A stretch of DNA of 64,000 nucleotides from positions 1,426,001 to 1,490,000 of the forward strand of contig NZ_OZ007001.1 of the NCBI RefSeq assembly GCF_963931295.1, read 5' to 3'. A program made the translations under genes and the position numbers. This document shows, piece by piece, positions 42,699-51,704 of this stretch (its first letter is position 1; every line of letters begins with the position of its first letter). Under the pieces are notes generated by a model. That model did not search any database, was not told the DNA's origin, and worked only from the letters and a program-made list of their open reading frames with translations. The DNA is from an uncultured Mailhella sp. (GTDB lineage: Bacteria; Desulfobacterota; Desulfovibrionia; Desulfovibrionales; Desulfovibrionaceae).

Positions 42699-43355
42699 AA
42701 GGAACTCCTGTGGTTTCATGGCGTACTGCCAGGGGTGAACGGCAGGCCGGAGCATGCGGCCTGTCGATGGCGGCGCTTCAACATCATGATGAAAACAGCA
42801 GCCACCTCCCGCCTGACCTCGTCGAAAAACACCCGAGACGTCAGGCCGCCGTGTAGGACGGTCAAGGTTTAACGCCATAGCCCGGCAGACTCCACCAACC
42901 GGAAGTTTCCTTTCCGGCAACTTATGGTTGCATCTCTTTTATTTCAGGAAATTATCATAACATATTTTCCCTTGTCACGTTATTTCGGCAACCAAAGGTT
43001 GCCGGAAACAGCAGGTTGCACAGCCCATGTCCGGCGGCGGACAGGGGGAAAAACAGCGAACCGGGCTTCCATTCCCGGCCTGCTTTGTCCTCTTCGGCAG
43101 CATGCCCTTTTCTCTGAACATGCGCTTGCGCGCGCCGTGCCGAAGCGGGGCGTCCGCCCCATCATCAACGTCCTGCGGCCGCGCAGACGTTTTCCGCAAA
43201 AATCATGCGCCATGCAACATATGCAACACGCGCCGCGAGAAAAAAGCCTCCATACTCCAGGCACGGAAGGCGGCCGGTCCCTGTCTCCAGACCCTTCCCG
43301 AAAAACGCGGACCGGCCTTTCTCCCTCCATACCAATCCCGTCTCAGGAGATCAGC
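42699..43355. other. 650-bp spacer with a repeated GCAAC/GTTGC motif
   Basis: No gene is supportable. TTTCCGGCAAC (42911-42921) is inverted at 42998-43008 (GTTGCCGGAAA), and the second copy also forms a short hairpin CGGCAACC-AAA-GGTTGCCG (42986-43004). The 42930-42980 part is A+T-rich and may contain a promoter for either neighbour. Confidence 0.5.
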
Positions 43356-44221
43356 GTGATAAACACCATCGACACAGAAAAGTGTACCGGATGCGGCACC
43401 TGCTTCAAGACGTGCGGACTCGACGTATTCAGACTCGACACCGATCAGCCGGTTCTTTCCCCCTGCATGGCGACATCCGCGGCTACAACGGCCTCATGCA
43501 GATGGGCAGCATCGACGAGGCCGCCGAAAGACACAGGGAACGCAATCCCTTCCCCTCCGTCACGGGAGGCGTCTGCCCGCACCTGTGCGAGGGCGAGTGC
43601 AGCCGCAGCAAGGTTGACGGCGCCGTCAACATCAACGGCATTGAGCAGTATCTCGGCGACCGCACGCTCCACGACGCGCCCCAAAAGCCCGCCGTGCGTC
43701 ACGTTCACCGCATAGCCGTGGTGGGCTCCGGCCCCGCCGGCCTCTCCTGCGGCTGGTATCTCGCCCGCGCAGGCTACCCCGTGCGCGTGTTCGAGGCCAT
43801 GCCCAAGCCCGGCGGCATGCTGCGCTACGGCATTCCCGTCTATCGCCTGCCCGAAGATGTGCTCGACGCCCAGATTGAACAGCTCAAGGCGCTCGGCGTG
43901 GAATTTCAGTGCGGAACACGCGTGGGCAAAGGCTGCGACTGCAGCATGGAAGACCTCTACGAACTCGGCTACAAGGCCGTGTTCATCGCTCCCGGCGCAA
44001 CAAGAAGCCGCAAGCCCGGCGTACCCGGCGAAACGCTGTCCGGCGTGCTCTACGGCGTGGAATTTCTCTGCGCGGTCAGGCAGAACCGTCAGCCGCCGCT
44101 CTCCGGCAGGGTCGTGGTGATCGGCGGCGGTGCCGTGGCCATGGACGCCGCCATCACCGCCCGCAAGACAGGCGCGCAGAGCGTGGACCTCTACTGCCTG
44201 GAAAGCCGCGAGGAAATGCCC
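43356..44221 (+). pseudogene. remnant of a ferredoxin-GltD-like FAD oxidoreductase
   Basis: The gene began as a glutamate synthase small-subunit-like oxidoreductase with an N-terminal ferredoxin. GTG 43356 follows AGGAG and encodes a cluster motif (CTGCGTCFKTCGLDVF). After 'DQPVLSPC' an internal deletion and frame change lead into 'GDIRGYNGLMQMGSIDEAAERH', the GltD linker, with 'FPSVTGGVCPHLCEGECSR', then 'VGSGPAGLSCGWYLARAG' (FAD) and 'VIGGGAVAMDAAITARKTGA' (NADPH). The protein stops at 'SREEMPAS', where the frame meets foreign sequence, so about 170-200 C-terminal residues are lost. It is non-functional. Confidence 0.82.
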
Positions 44222-45079
44222 GCCTCATAGGCGGCGTGGGCACCCCGGCGGGCAGCGGCACCAACATCCTCACCATGAACATGCTCGCCTCCACCGCAGG
44301 CGTTCAGATATCGTTCTTCCAGTGGTCGGCCATCGGCATGCCCATGGCGCTTTTTGCTCATTCCCGTGGCGTGGTGGGCCGTCATGAAAATTTATCCGCC
44401 GGAACTGACCTCCCTCGCCGGCATGGAGCAGCTCTGCGAAGACTATGAATGTATCGGCCCGCTCGGACGCAGGGAAAAGCTGTACATCGCGCTTCTGGCC
44501 GTCAACCTGCTCCTCTGGTGTACCACCAGCATCCACGGGCTCTCCCAGCCCGACAGCGGCCGTTCCCGGCAGCATGCTCTTCGCCTTGCCCGGAGTTTCT
44601 CTTATCCGCTGGGAAAAGGACAAGCATAAGGTAGGCTGGGACGTTCTCTTCATCGTGGGCGCGGCGAACTCTCTCGGCATGGCTCTGTGGCAGAACGGCG
44701 CGGCCACCTGGATAGCCAATACCTTCCTCAGCGGCATGAGCGCCCTGCCCCTCGTGGCGGTCATTGCCCTCATATCCTTGTTCACCATTCTCATTCATCT
44801 GGTCATTCCGGTGCCCCCCCATCGTAGTCGTTATTCTGCCCCCGGTGGCGGCCATCGCCTCGTCCATGGGCATCACCCCCGCGATACCGGCAATTCCCCT
44901 CAGCTTCAGTGTTTCTGCGGCCGTGCTGCTGCCCCTCGACTCCGTCTCCCTCGTCACCTATCAGGCCGGATACTACAAGATTACCGACATGTTCAAACCC
45001 GGGCATCATCTCGGCGGCCCGGGTTGTCATCACCGTGGCCGTCATGTACCTTATCGCAAAGCCTCCCGGTCTGATGTAG
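44222..45079 (+). pseudogene. frameshifted remnant of a DASS/SLC13-type anion symporter
   Basis: C-terminal half of a sodium:anion symporter. It begins abruptly with 'LIGGVGTPAGSGTNILTMNM', the first family signature, directly joined to the GltD remnant, so the N-terminal ~200 residues are gone. It continues through 'QWSAIGMPMALF', 'IPVAWWAVMKIYPPEL', 'WDVLFIVGAANSLGMALWQNGAATWIA' and ends 'PGIISAARVVITVAVMYLIAKPPGLM' at TAG 45077-45079. At least four frame changes interrupt it, near 44353, 44550, the C7 tract at 44814-44820 and about 45000. It is dead. Family assignment is moderate; the fold blocks fit DASS better than other carriers. Confidence 0.75.
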
Positions 45080-45105
45080 CCCTTCGGCCGTTCACCGGAG
45101 AATCC

Positions 45106-45800
45106 ATGCCTTCCGCTCCCGAATCCGCCATTCTCACCGCTACGATTCCGGGCATCAATCAAATGTGGGCGCAGCTGCTTTTTCTCGCCGCAAAGCAGGA
45201 ACACGCCAGAGGAACCTATCGGTACCTGTACGACGACCCGGAACACAGCTTCTACTTTCTGGAAAAAGGCCGCGTCACCATACTGCACGGCGCAACCAAT
45301 GGCCGCGTACAGGACATGCTCTACATGCAGTCAGGCACACTGTTCAACGTATCTCTCGCCCTCGGCAGCTCTCTGACTCACTTTCTCGATGCCGGCTGTC
45401 AGTTCTACTGCCTTACCAACGTCACCGTCTGGAAATTCCCAGGTTCTCTGCTGCACGATCAGGACTTCATCCGCAGTCATCCGGCCTTCATCGAGAATCT
45501 CATGTCCTCCATCGGCCTCAAGCTGCTGCTCATGCACAACACCCTCTCCAACTCCGGCACCGCCCCCCCCTCTCAAAGCTCTGCCGCTTCTACCTCAACA
45601 TGTCGCAGGCCAGCGGCAACGCCCGGGAACTTTCGTCCGGCATATCCCAGACCAAGCTTGCCAATCTGCTCGGTATCCACAGGGTATCTTTGCTGCGCGT
45701 CATTCAGAAGCTGAAGCGCGACGGCGCACTTCAGGAGCTCACCAGAGACCGGCTCGTCATCAAAGATCCGAAGTGGCTGCGCTCTCTCGCCATGCAGTAG
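45106..45800 (+). pseudogene. Crp/Fnr-type regulator gene with a frameshift in a C8 tract
   Basis: Starts well: GGAGA before ATG 45106, then a cyclic-nucleotide-binding-like beta-barrel ('YDDPEHSFYFLEKGRVTILHG', 'SGTLFNVSLALG') and the long dimer helix. At C8 (45563-45570) the frame is lost; restoring one C (C9) gives 'PPLSKLCRFYLNMSQASG' and a full winged helix ('GISQTKLANLLGIHRVSLLRVIQKLKRDGAL') ending at TAG 45800. It is therefore one base from intact. The neighbouring symporter and oxidoreductase remnants, its likely targets, are more decayed. Loss, slipped-strand switching or a homopolymer sequencing error are all possible. Confidence 0.82.
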
Positions 45801-45824
45801 CTCCCGACGCTGAGAAAAGCGCAC

Positions 45825-45854
45825 AAAAAAGCGGGGAACGATCCCCGCTTTTTT
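45825..45854. terminator. bidirectional terminator
   Basis: AAAAAAGCGGGGA / TCCCCGCTTTTTT, 13-bp perfect stem with a 4-base loop, between the converging Crp/Fnr and MbfA-like genes. Confidence 0.88.
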
Positions 45855-45873
45855 CATCCGCTTCAAAAGCGGA

Positions 45874-46737
45874 CTACATGTCTATGCCCATCCAGGTTTT
45901 GGCGGCCCAGCCGATGAAGAACGAAATGGCCGCCACGCCGAAGCTGATGGAAAGCATTTCCACGAACTGCGGACGGAAGGGTTCTCGACGAACCACCGCC
46001 ACGAAGAAGGTGAACAGGCAGATGATGCAGCCCGCGTTGAACAGGCAGAACAGCAGCGCCAGATACGGCGAGGAAAACACCCCGTACGGCAGAAGCAGCA
46101 GCGCCACGGTAATCATGTAGGCAATGCCGGTATAGACGGCGGCCTTGAGCGGATGCTTTTCCCCGGGCTCGGCCTTCTTGGAAAGGTATTCCGAGGCTGC
46201 CATGGACAGCGTGGCCGACACGCCGGTAATGAAGCCCGCAAGACCCACCGTGTCGTTGCTGCCGAGGGCGAGAGTAAAGCCCGCCAGCGCACCGGTCAGC
46301 TCCACCAGCGCGTCGTTGAGGCCGAGCACCATGCTGCCGATGTACTTGAGGCGCTCCTCGTCCACCATTTCGGCCAGACGGCGTTCGTGAATCTCTTCCT
46401 CCTCCATGATGCCCCTGGCTTCCGGCACGTCCTCAATGAGTCCGGCATAGCGCTTTCCCGCGCCGTCTTCGCCCGATTCCAGCAGATTGATCACAAAGGT
46501 CAATCCGAAAATCCAGCCCAGCACGCCATAGAAAAACACCTTGAGGCGTTTGGCTTCCGCCTTCTTGCCCGTGTAACGGCTCCACACCTCGCAGTGACGC
46601 GCCTCGTCCGCGGCCATGCGGCGAAGCACTTCGCCGTTGTCGCCGCCTACGCGCCGCGCCAGTCTGGTATAGATTTCGCTGTCTGTTTTTTCATTGATCT
46701 GCATCTCTTCCAAAAGCTGAAGCGTACTTTCCCTCAT
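45874..46737 (-). CDS. MbfA-like ferritin-VIT1 membrane protein (iron/manganese exporter)
   Basis: 287 residues combining a ferritin/rubrerythrin-like domain (about 1-95, with 'NEKTDSEIYTRLAR' and 'DEARHCEVWSRYTG' carrying the di-iron Glu and E-x-x-H pattern) and a VIT1/CCC1 membrane domain (about 125-287). The second part has 'GLNDALVELTGALAGFTLAL' and 'GVSATLSMAASEYLSKKAE', both typical of VIT transporters. This is the plan of MbfA of Agrobacterium and Bradyrhizobium, which exports iron and protects against peroxide stress; MbfA proteins are slightly longer. GGGGGA precedes ATG 46737. It is a single gene. Confidence 0.87.
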   Translation of the reverse strand: MRESTLQLLEEMQINEKTDSEIYTRLARRVGGDNGEVLRRMAADEARHCEVWSRYTGKKAEAKRLKVFFYGVLGWIFGLTFVINLLESGEDGAGKRYAGLIEDVPEARGIMEEEEIHERRLAEMVDEERLKYIGSMVLGLNDALVELTGALAGFTLALGSNDTVGLAGFITGVSATLSMAASEYLSKKAEPGEKHPLKAAVYTGIAYMITVALLLLPYGVFSSPYLALLFCLFNAGCIICLFTFFVAVVRREPFRPQFVEMLSISFGVAAISFFIGWAAKTWMGIDM

Positions 46738-46934
46738 GTGTTCCCCCTTGAGGCGTCGCGCGCCTCTCTAATGTGCCCTTCAGAGATACGCCAGGCCGGA
46801 CGCGCTGGCAACAGGAGCACGCCCGGCTTCGGCCGCAATGCTTCGCCGCGCCCGGACCGGGGAAAAAGCGCTTGTGATAAACGAGGTCACGCCGTATAAA
46901 TACGGACGAACCCCCAACACAAGGAGAACGGACA

Positions 46935-48701
46935 ATGGCTCTGGATCCCAAGCAGCACGCGGACTGGGAAATCGCTCAGGACGCGGAATCCCGCATGAAA
47001 GACATTTACCAGATCGGCAGAGAGCTGGGCCTTGAAGACAAGGAACTGCTCCCCTATGGCCACGTCATGGGCAAGGTGGACTATCAGTCCGTGCTCTCCC
47101 GCCTGGCCGACCGTCCCAACGGTAAGTATGTCGATGTGACGGCCATCACCCCGACTCCTTTCGGGGAAGGCAAGTCCACCACCACCATCGGCCTCGTGCA
47201 GGGCCTCGCCAAACGCGGCCGCAAAGTTTCCGCGGCCATCCGTCAGCCTTCCGGCGGCCCCACCATGGGCACCAAGGGCTCCGCGGCAGGCGGCGGTCTT
47301 TCCCAGTGCATTCCCCTCACCCAGTATTCCCTGGGCTTCACCGGCGACATCAACGCCGTCACCAACGCCCACAACCTGGCCATGGTGGCGCTCACCGCCC
47401 GCATGCAGCACGAACGCAACTACGACGACGAAAAGCTGCTCCGTCTGTCCGGTCAGCCCCGTCTGAACATCGATCCCACCAACGTGCGCATGAACTGGGT
47501 CATCGACTTCTGCTGTCAGGCCCTGCGCAACGTGGTCATCGGCATGGGCGGCAAGTCCGACGGCTTCATGATGTCCTCCCACTTCGACATTTCCGTGTCT
47601 TCCGAAGTCATGGCCATTCTTTCCGTGGCCCGCGACCTCAAGGACATGCGCGAACGCCTCGGCCGCATCATCGTGGCCTACGACCGGGCGGGCAAGCCCG
47701 TGACCACCGAAGATCTGCAGGTGGCGGGCGCCATGGCCGCCTGGATGATCGACGCCATCAAGCCCAACCTCATCCAGACCATCGAAGGCCAGCCCGTCTT
47801 TGTTCACGCGGGTCCCTTTGCCAACATCGCCCTCGGCCAGAGCTCCGTCATCGCCGACCGCCTCGGCCTCAAGCTCTCCGAATACCACGTCACGGAATCC
47901 GGCTTCGGCGCGGACATCGGCTACGAAAAGTTCTGGAACCTCAAGTGCCACTACAGCGGACTCGCTCCGGACGCGGCCGTGCTCGTGGCCACAGTGCGCG
48001 CGCTCAAGAGCCACGGCGGCGCTCCCCTGCCCAGACCCGGACGCGCCCTTCCCGAAGAATATCGTCAGGAAAACGTGGGATTCGTGGAAAAGGGCTGCTG
48101 CAACCTGCTGCATCACATCCGCACCATCAAGAAGTCCGGCACCTCGCCGGTGGTGTGCATCAACGCCTTCGTCACCGACACGCCCGCGGAAATCGCCCGC
48201 ATCCGTGAAATCTGCGAGGCCGAAGGTGCGCGCGTGGCCGTTTCCACGCACTGGGAGCACGGCGGTGAAGGCGCGCTGGAACTTGCCGACGCCGTCATGG
48301 ACGCCTGCAACGAAAAGTCCGACTTCCGTCCGCTCTACGACTGGAACGCTCCCTTCAAGGAACGCATTGAAAAGATCGCCCGCGACGTGTACGGCGCCGA
48401 CGGCGTGGACTACAGCCCCGAAGCCGAAAGCCGTCTCGCCGAAATGCAGGCCCGTTCCGACGCCGCCGATCTCGGCGTGTGCATGGTGAAGACGCAGTAC
48501 TCCCTCTCCGACAACCCCGACCTCAAGGGCGAACCTTCCGGCTGGCGTCTCAAGATCCGCGACGTGCTGCTCTACGGCGGCGCGGGCCTCGTGGTTCCCG
48601 TTTCCGGCAAGATTTCGCTCATGCCCGGCACCGGCTCCAATCCCGCCTTCCGCCGCGTGGACGTGGACACCGAAACCGGTCAGGTTCACGGCATATTCTG
48701 A
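46935..48701 (+). CDS. fhs: formate-tetrahydrofolate ligase
   Basis: 588-residue enzyme that joins formate to tetrahydrofolate with ATP, giving 10-formyl-THF for purines, Met-tRNAi and the reductive one-carbon pathway. The P-loop TPFGEGKSTTTIGL is near 75, followed by 'IRQPSGGPTMGTKGSAAGGG' and 'HFTGDINAVTNAHNL'-type sequence (here 'GFTGDINAVTNAHNL'). The length is normal for the Desulfovibrio type, somewhat longer than the 555-560 of clostridial enzymes. AAGGAG precedes ATG 46935. It ends at a 15-bp hairpin terminator at 48751. It stands alone, with no other folate gene next to it. Confidence 0.96.
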   Translation: MALDPKQHADWEIAQDAESRMKDIYQIGRELGLEDKELLPYGHVMGKVDYQSVLSRLADRPNGKYVDVTAITPTPFGEGKSTTTIGLVQGLAKRGRKVSAAIRQPSGGPTMGTKGSAAGGGLSQCIPLTQYSLGFTGDINAVTNAHNLAMVALTARMQHERNYDDEKLLRLSGQPRLNIDPTNVRMNWVIDFCCQALRNVVIGMGGKSDGFMMSSHFDISVSSEVMAILSVARDLKDMRERLGRIIVAYDRAGKPVTTEDLQVAGAMAAWMIDAIKPNLIQTIEGQPVFVHAGPFANIALGQSSVIADRLGLKLSEYHVTESGFGADIGYEKFWNLKCHYSGLAPDAAVLVATVRALKSHGGAPLPRPGRALPEEYRQENVGFVEKGCCNLLHHIRTIKKSGTSPVVCINAFVTDTPAEIARIREICEAEGARVAVSTHWEHGGEGALELADAVMDACNEKSDFRPLYDWNAPFKERIEKIARDVYGADGVDYSPEAESRLAEMQARSDAADLGVCMVKTQYSLSDNPDLKGEPSGWRLKIRDVLLYGGAGLVVPVSGKISLMPGTGSNPAFRRVDVDTETGQVHGIF

Positions 48702-48750
48702 TCGTTTTCCGAATGGCGGGGATCAGGCGTTTTGCGGTTCCCGCGCAACG

Positions 48751-48785
48751 CAAAGGCGTCCGGATCAAGAATCCGGACGCCTTTG
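48751..48785. terminator. terminator between fhs and the TauE-family gene
   Basis: CAAAGGCGTCCGGAT / ATCCGGACGCCTTTG, perfect 15-bp stem with a 5-base loop, between converging genes. Confidence 0.85.
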
Positions 48786-48814
48786 TCGTTAAAAACCGAG
48801 GGACAGCATGCGCG

Positions 48815-49549
48815 TCAGGCCTGGAAGGCGCGCACGAAAAGCATGGCGGCGGAAACCGCGAGCATGGCCAGCACCAGTCGACGGAAAATGCCGGGATTGA
48901 TGCGACGGATCACTGGAATGCTCGCCAGCACTCCCACCACGGTGCAGGGCACGGCCCATACGGCGTAGTGCAGGATCTGCGGCGTGTAGAGACCGTTGCG
49001 CCACTGCACGACTGCAAGGCACACCATGGACAACGCGGCCATGGTGTTCAGCACGGAAAGCGTAGTTTCCTTGCTCCAGCCGCGCATCACGGCATACATC
49101 ACCAGCACGGGACCGCCCATGCTGGTGGAGCTCAGCAGAATGCCGGAAATCACGCCCAGCGGCACAATGGTCCAAACAGGAATACGGAACACGCCGCGCA
49201 TGCGCCCGGACACGGCCTGCCAGAGAAGAAACAGAGCCAGAATGACGCCACAGGTCAGCAGAATGACCTTGACCGGAGCCACCCTGAGCACGGCCATACC
49301 GATGGGAATGCCCGCCAGACCACTCACGAAGGCCAGTGAGAATTCCAGCTTCGGCAGATCTCGATGATAAAAGAACGCGATGGTCACGGTGATGGCCGTG
49401 CCCACGATACAGCCGAGCACGATGGCGTCCTTCGCATCCATGGCCAGAGTCATGAGCGGCACAGCGAAGAGATTTCCTCCGAACGAGGTCACGCCGTTGA
49501 TGAATCCTCCCAGGAACCAGACGACATTGATGTAGAGAGCAGTAAGCAT
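48815..49549 (-). CDS. TauE/SafE-family anion exporter
   Basis: 244-residue membrane protein with about eight spans, typical of the TauE/SafE family. 'FINGVTSFGGNLFAVPLM' in the first repeat and 'SSTSMGGPVLVMYAV' in the second repeat are the paired family signatures. Family members export sulfite, sulfoacetate or related organosulfur anions, and the family fits a sulfur-respiring host, but substrate cannot be assigned here. GGGGGG lies nine bases before ATG 49549. It is a single gene facing fhs, 440 bp from the second AGCS gene. Confidence 0.87.
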   Translation of the reverse strand: MLTALYINVVWFLGGFINGVTSFGGNLFAVPLMTLAMDAKDAIVLGCIVGTAITVTIAFFYHRDLPKLEFSLAFVSGLAGIPIGMAVLRVAPVKVILLTCGVILALFLLWQAVSGRMRGVFRIPVWTIVPLGVISGILLSSTSMGGPVLVMYAVMRGWSKETTLSVLNTMAALSMVCLAVVQWRNGLYTPQILHYAVWAVPCTVVGVLASIPVIRRINPGIFRRLVLAMLAVSAAMLFVRAFQA

Positions 49550-49989
49550 GGATCCGACCCCCCTCGATACTGCGGTATTCTTCTGGTCTTAGAGTACAAC
49601 GGCCTTTTCTGTAAAGGGAGAATGCGCCGCGTCCGGCTGCGGAGCGATCAAAAACGACTCCGCCCCGCTCCGGACATCGGCCGACGCACGGACCTTTTCT
49701 CTTTATTAACAAATTTGTTTATTTTCAACATGTTTCAACAGCAGCAGAGCAAGGCGAGAATATCCTTGCCGCACAATAAATTGCAACATTTTTCACACAT
49801 GACTCCTTTCTGTATATTTTGCTTGCTATATTTGATTCCTCGATGATATCAACATAAATGTAAATCAGAGCATAGTCGTTTTCACCATAACCCTTTTTGC
49901 ATCCGCAACCGGCGTTCTGGTGCAGCCTACCTTCAGGAGGAATAGGTCAAACATGCTCTAACAACCTGAAATGGCGAGGAGTTGTCACC
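49550..49989. promoter_or_regulatory. AT-rich divergent spacer before the second AGCS gene
   Basis: No gene is seen. A+T-rich DNA (49690-49880) probably holds the promoters of the two divergent transporter genes. I looked for a second glycine riboswitch and for -24/-12 elements and found neither. Confidence 0.55.
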
Positions 49990-51345
49990 ATGGAAGAGTT
50001 CTCACAATTCATCAAGGTTCTGGATGGCTACGTCTGGGGGCCGGTCATGATGGCCCTGATTCTCGGTACAGGCCTGTATCTCACCTTCGGGCTGCGCTTC
50101 CTGCCCTGGACGCGCCTCGGCGAAGGATTCCGCCTCACCTGGAAAGGACGCGCCAAGAACAACGACGTACATGGAGAACTTTCCCCGTTTCAGGCTCTCA
50201 TGACGGCCCTTGCCGCCACCGTGGGCGTGGGCAACATTGCCGGCGTGGCCACGGCCATCTTCACCGGCGGCCCGGGCGCCCTCTTCTGGATGTGGTGCAC
50301 CGCCATGGTGGGCATGGCCACCAAGTACGCGGAAACCGTGCTCGCCCAGAAATACCGCGAAGTCACCCCTGCCGGACACGTCGTGGGCGGCCCCATGTAC
50401 TACATTAAAAACGGCCTCGGCAAGAAATGGGCCTGGCTCGGCACGCTCTTTGCGCTGTTCGGCGGCATCTGCGGCTTCGGCATCGGCAACATGACGCAGT
50501 CCCACTCCATCGCCGACGCCCTGCACGCCTCCTTCGGCGTTCCGCCGGTCGTCTCCGCCGTGGTCATGTTCGTGCTCATCGCCATCGTCATCATCGGCGG
50601 CGTGTCCCGCATAGGTTCGGTGTCGAGCAAGCTCGTGCCGTTCATGTCCATCGTTTACATCATCTGTTCCCTCGTCGTCATCGCCACAAACATCGACAAG
50701 GTGCCCGGGGTGTTCGCCATGATCTTCCACGACGCCTTTACCGGAACCGCGGCCGCCGGCGGCTTTGCCGGCTCCACCGTCATGCTGGCCCTGCAGATGG
50801 GCGTGGCGCGAGGCATCTTCTCCAACGAAGCGGGCCTCGGCTCCGCGGCCATGGCCCACGCCACCGCCACCACGGACGATCACGTGGCCATGGGCTACGT
50901 CGGCATGCTCGGACCGTTCATCGACACCATCATCGTCTGCACCATGACCGGCCTCACCATTCTCTGCTCCGGTCTCTGGAACGTGGAAGGCGCGCTTTCC
51001 GGCGCTCCCCTCACGGCCGCGGCCTTCGAATCCGCCCTGCCCGGCATCGGTTCAGTCATGGTGTCCGTGTGCCTCGCCATGTTCGCCTTCTCCACCATCC
51101 TCGGCTGGTGCGTGTATTCCGAACGCTGCTGGATCTACCTGCTGGGCGACAAGGCCCTCAAGCCCTTCCGCATCATCTTCGTCTGCGTGGTGCCCGTGGG
51201 CGCGCTCATGACCCTCGACCTCGTGTGGGACATCGCCGACGTGCTCAACGCCCTCATGGCCGTGCCCAACCTCATCGGTCTGCTGCTGCTCAGTCCCGTG
51301 CTGTTCAAGATCTCCCCGCGAATACGACCGCTGATGTCTTCCTGA
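49990..51345 (+). CDS. sodium:alanine symporter, AGCS family (second copy)
   Basis: 451-residue sodium-coupled amino-acid symporter with about 10-11 spans. Signatures are 'LSPFQALMTALAATVGVGNIAGVATAI' near 65, 'GGPGALFWMWCTAMVGMATKYAET' and 'RGIFSNEAGLGSAAMAHA' near 275. The start ATG 49990 (MEEFSQFIK) follows GAGGAG; upstream in-frame sequence is not conserved. It is similar to, but clearly diverged from, the riboswitch-controlled copy at 22602 ('MGSTPHAHA' there, 'LGSAAMAHA' here), so the two probably differ in substrate or regulation. It ends at its own terminator. Confidence 0.93.
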   Translation: MEEFSQFIKVLDGYVWGPVMMALILGTGLYLTFGLRFLPWTRLGEGFRLTWKGRAKNNDVHGELSPFQALMTALAATVGVGNIAGVATAIFTGGPGALFWMWCTAMVGMATKYAETVLAQKYREVTPAGHVVGGPMYYIKNGLGKKWAWLGTLFALFGGICGFGIGNMTQSHSIADALHASFGVPPVVSAVVMFVLIAIVIIGGVSRIGSVSSKLVPFMSIVYIICSLVVIATNIDKVPGVFAMIFHDAFTGTAAAGGFAGSTVMLALQMGVARGIFSNEAGLGSAAMAHATATTDDHVAMGYVGMLGPFIDTIIVCTMTGLTILCSGLWNVEGALSGAPLTAAAFESALPGIGSVMVSVCLAMFAFSTILGWCVYSERCWIYLLGDKALKPFRIIFVCVVPVGALMTLDLVWDIADVLNALMAVPNLIGLLLLSPVLFKISPRIRPLMSS

Positions 51346-51356
51346 ATGCAAAAACG

Positions 51357-51389
51357 AGCCCCGGAGAAATCATTCCCCGGGGCTTTTTT
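51357..51389 (+). terminator. intrinsic terminator of the second AGCS gene
   Basis: AGCCCCGG / CCGGGGCT stem with a 12-base loop and a run of six T (51384-51389). Confidence 0.85.
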
Positions 51390-51704
51390 ACAGCAGGGCT
51401 CAGTTTTCTCCCTCAGACTGCGCCGCCTTCATTTTCAGGCTCTGACCTCAAAATTTCTGAGCAAAAAGCCCCATCACCTCCCGCGCCCGCAGAAAAGCCC
51501 ATTCCATGAGCGCTGGGCGGAACGCGGGCCTCCGAGACCGCACAGGCCGCCCCCGCCATCTCCGGCAGGCAGGGCCGGATGAGCGGCCCTGCCGCGCACG
51601 CAAAATTCCCTCCGCTCCGCGCTTATCCGCCCTCTGGCGTCGTACGCCGCTTCGCGCTACAACTGCGGCTGTCCCTTTCCCCGAACCCGTCTCAAGGTCC
51701 GACC

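Noticed and set aside
46887..48689. 600-codon open frame opposite fhs
   Set aside because: Mirror of fhs on the other strand; composition is low-complexity Gly/His/Val and lacks any domain.
49700..49989. Second glycine riboswitch before the AGCS gene at 49990
   Set aside because: The conserved aptamer core seen at 22380 is absent.
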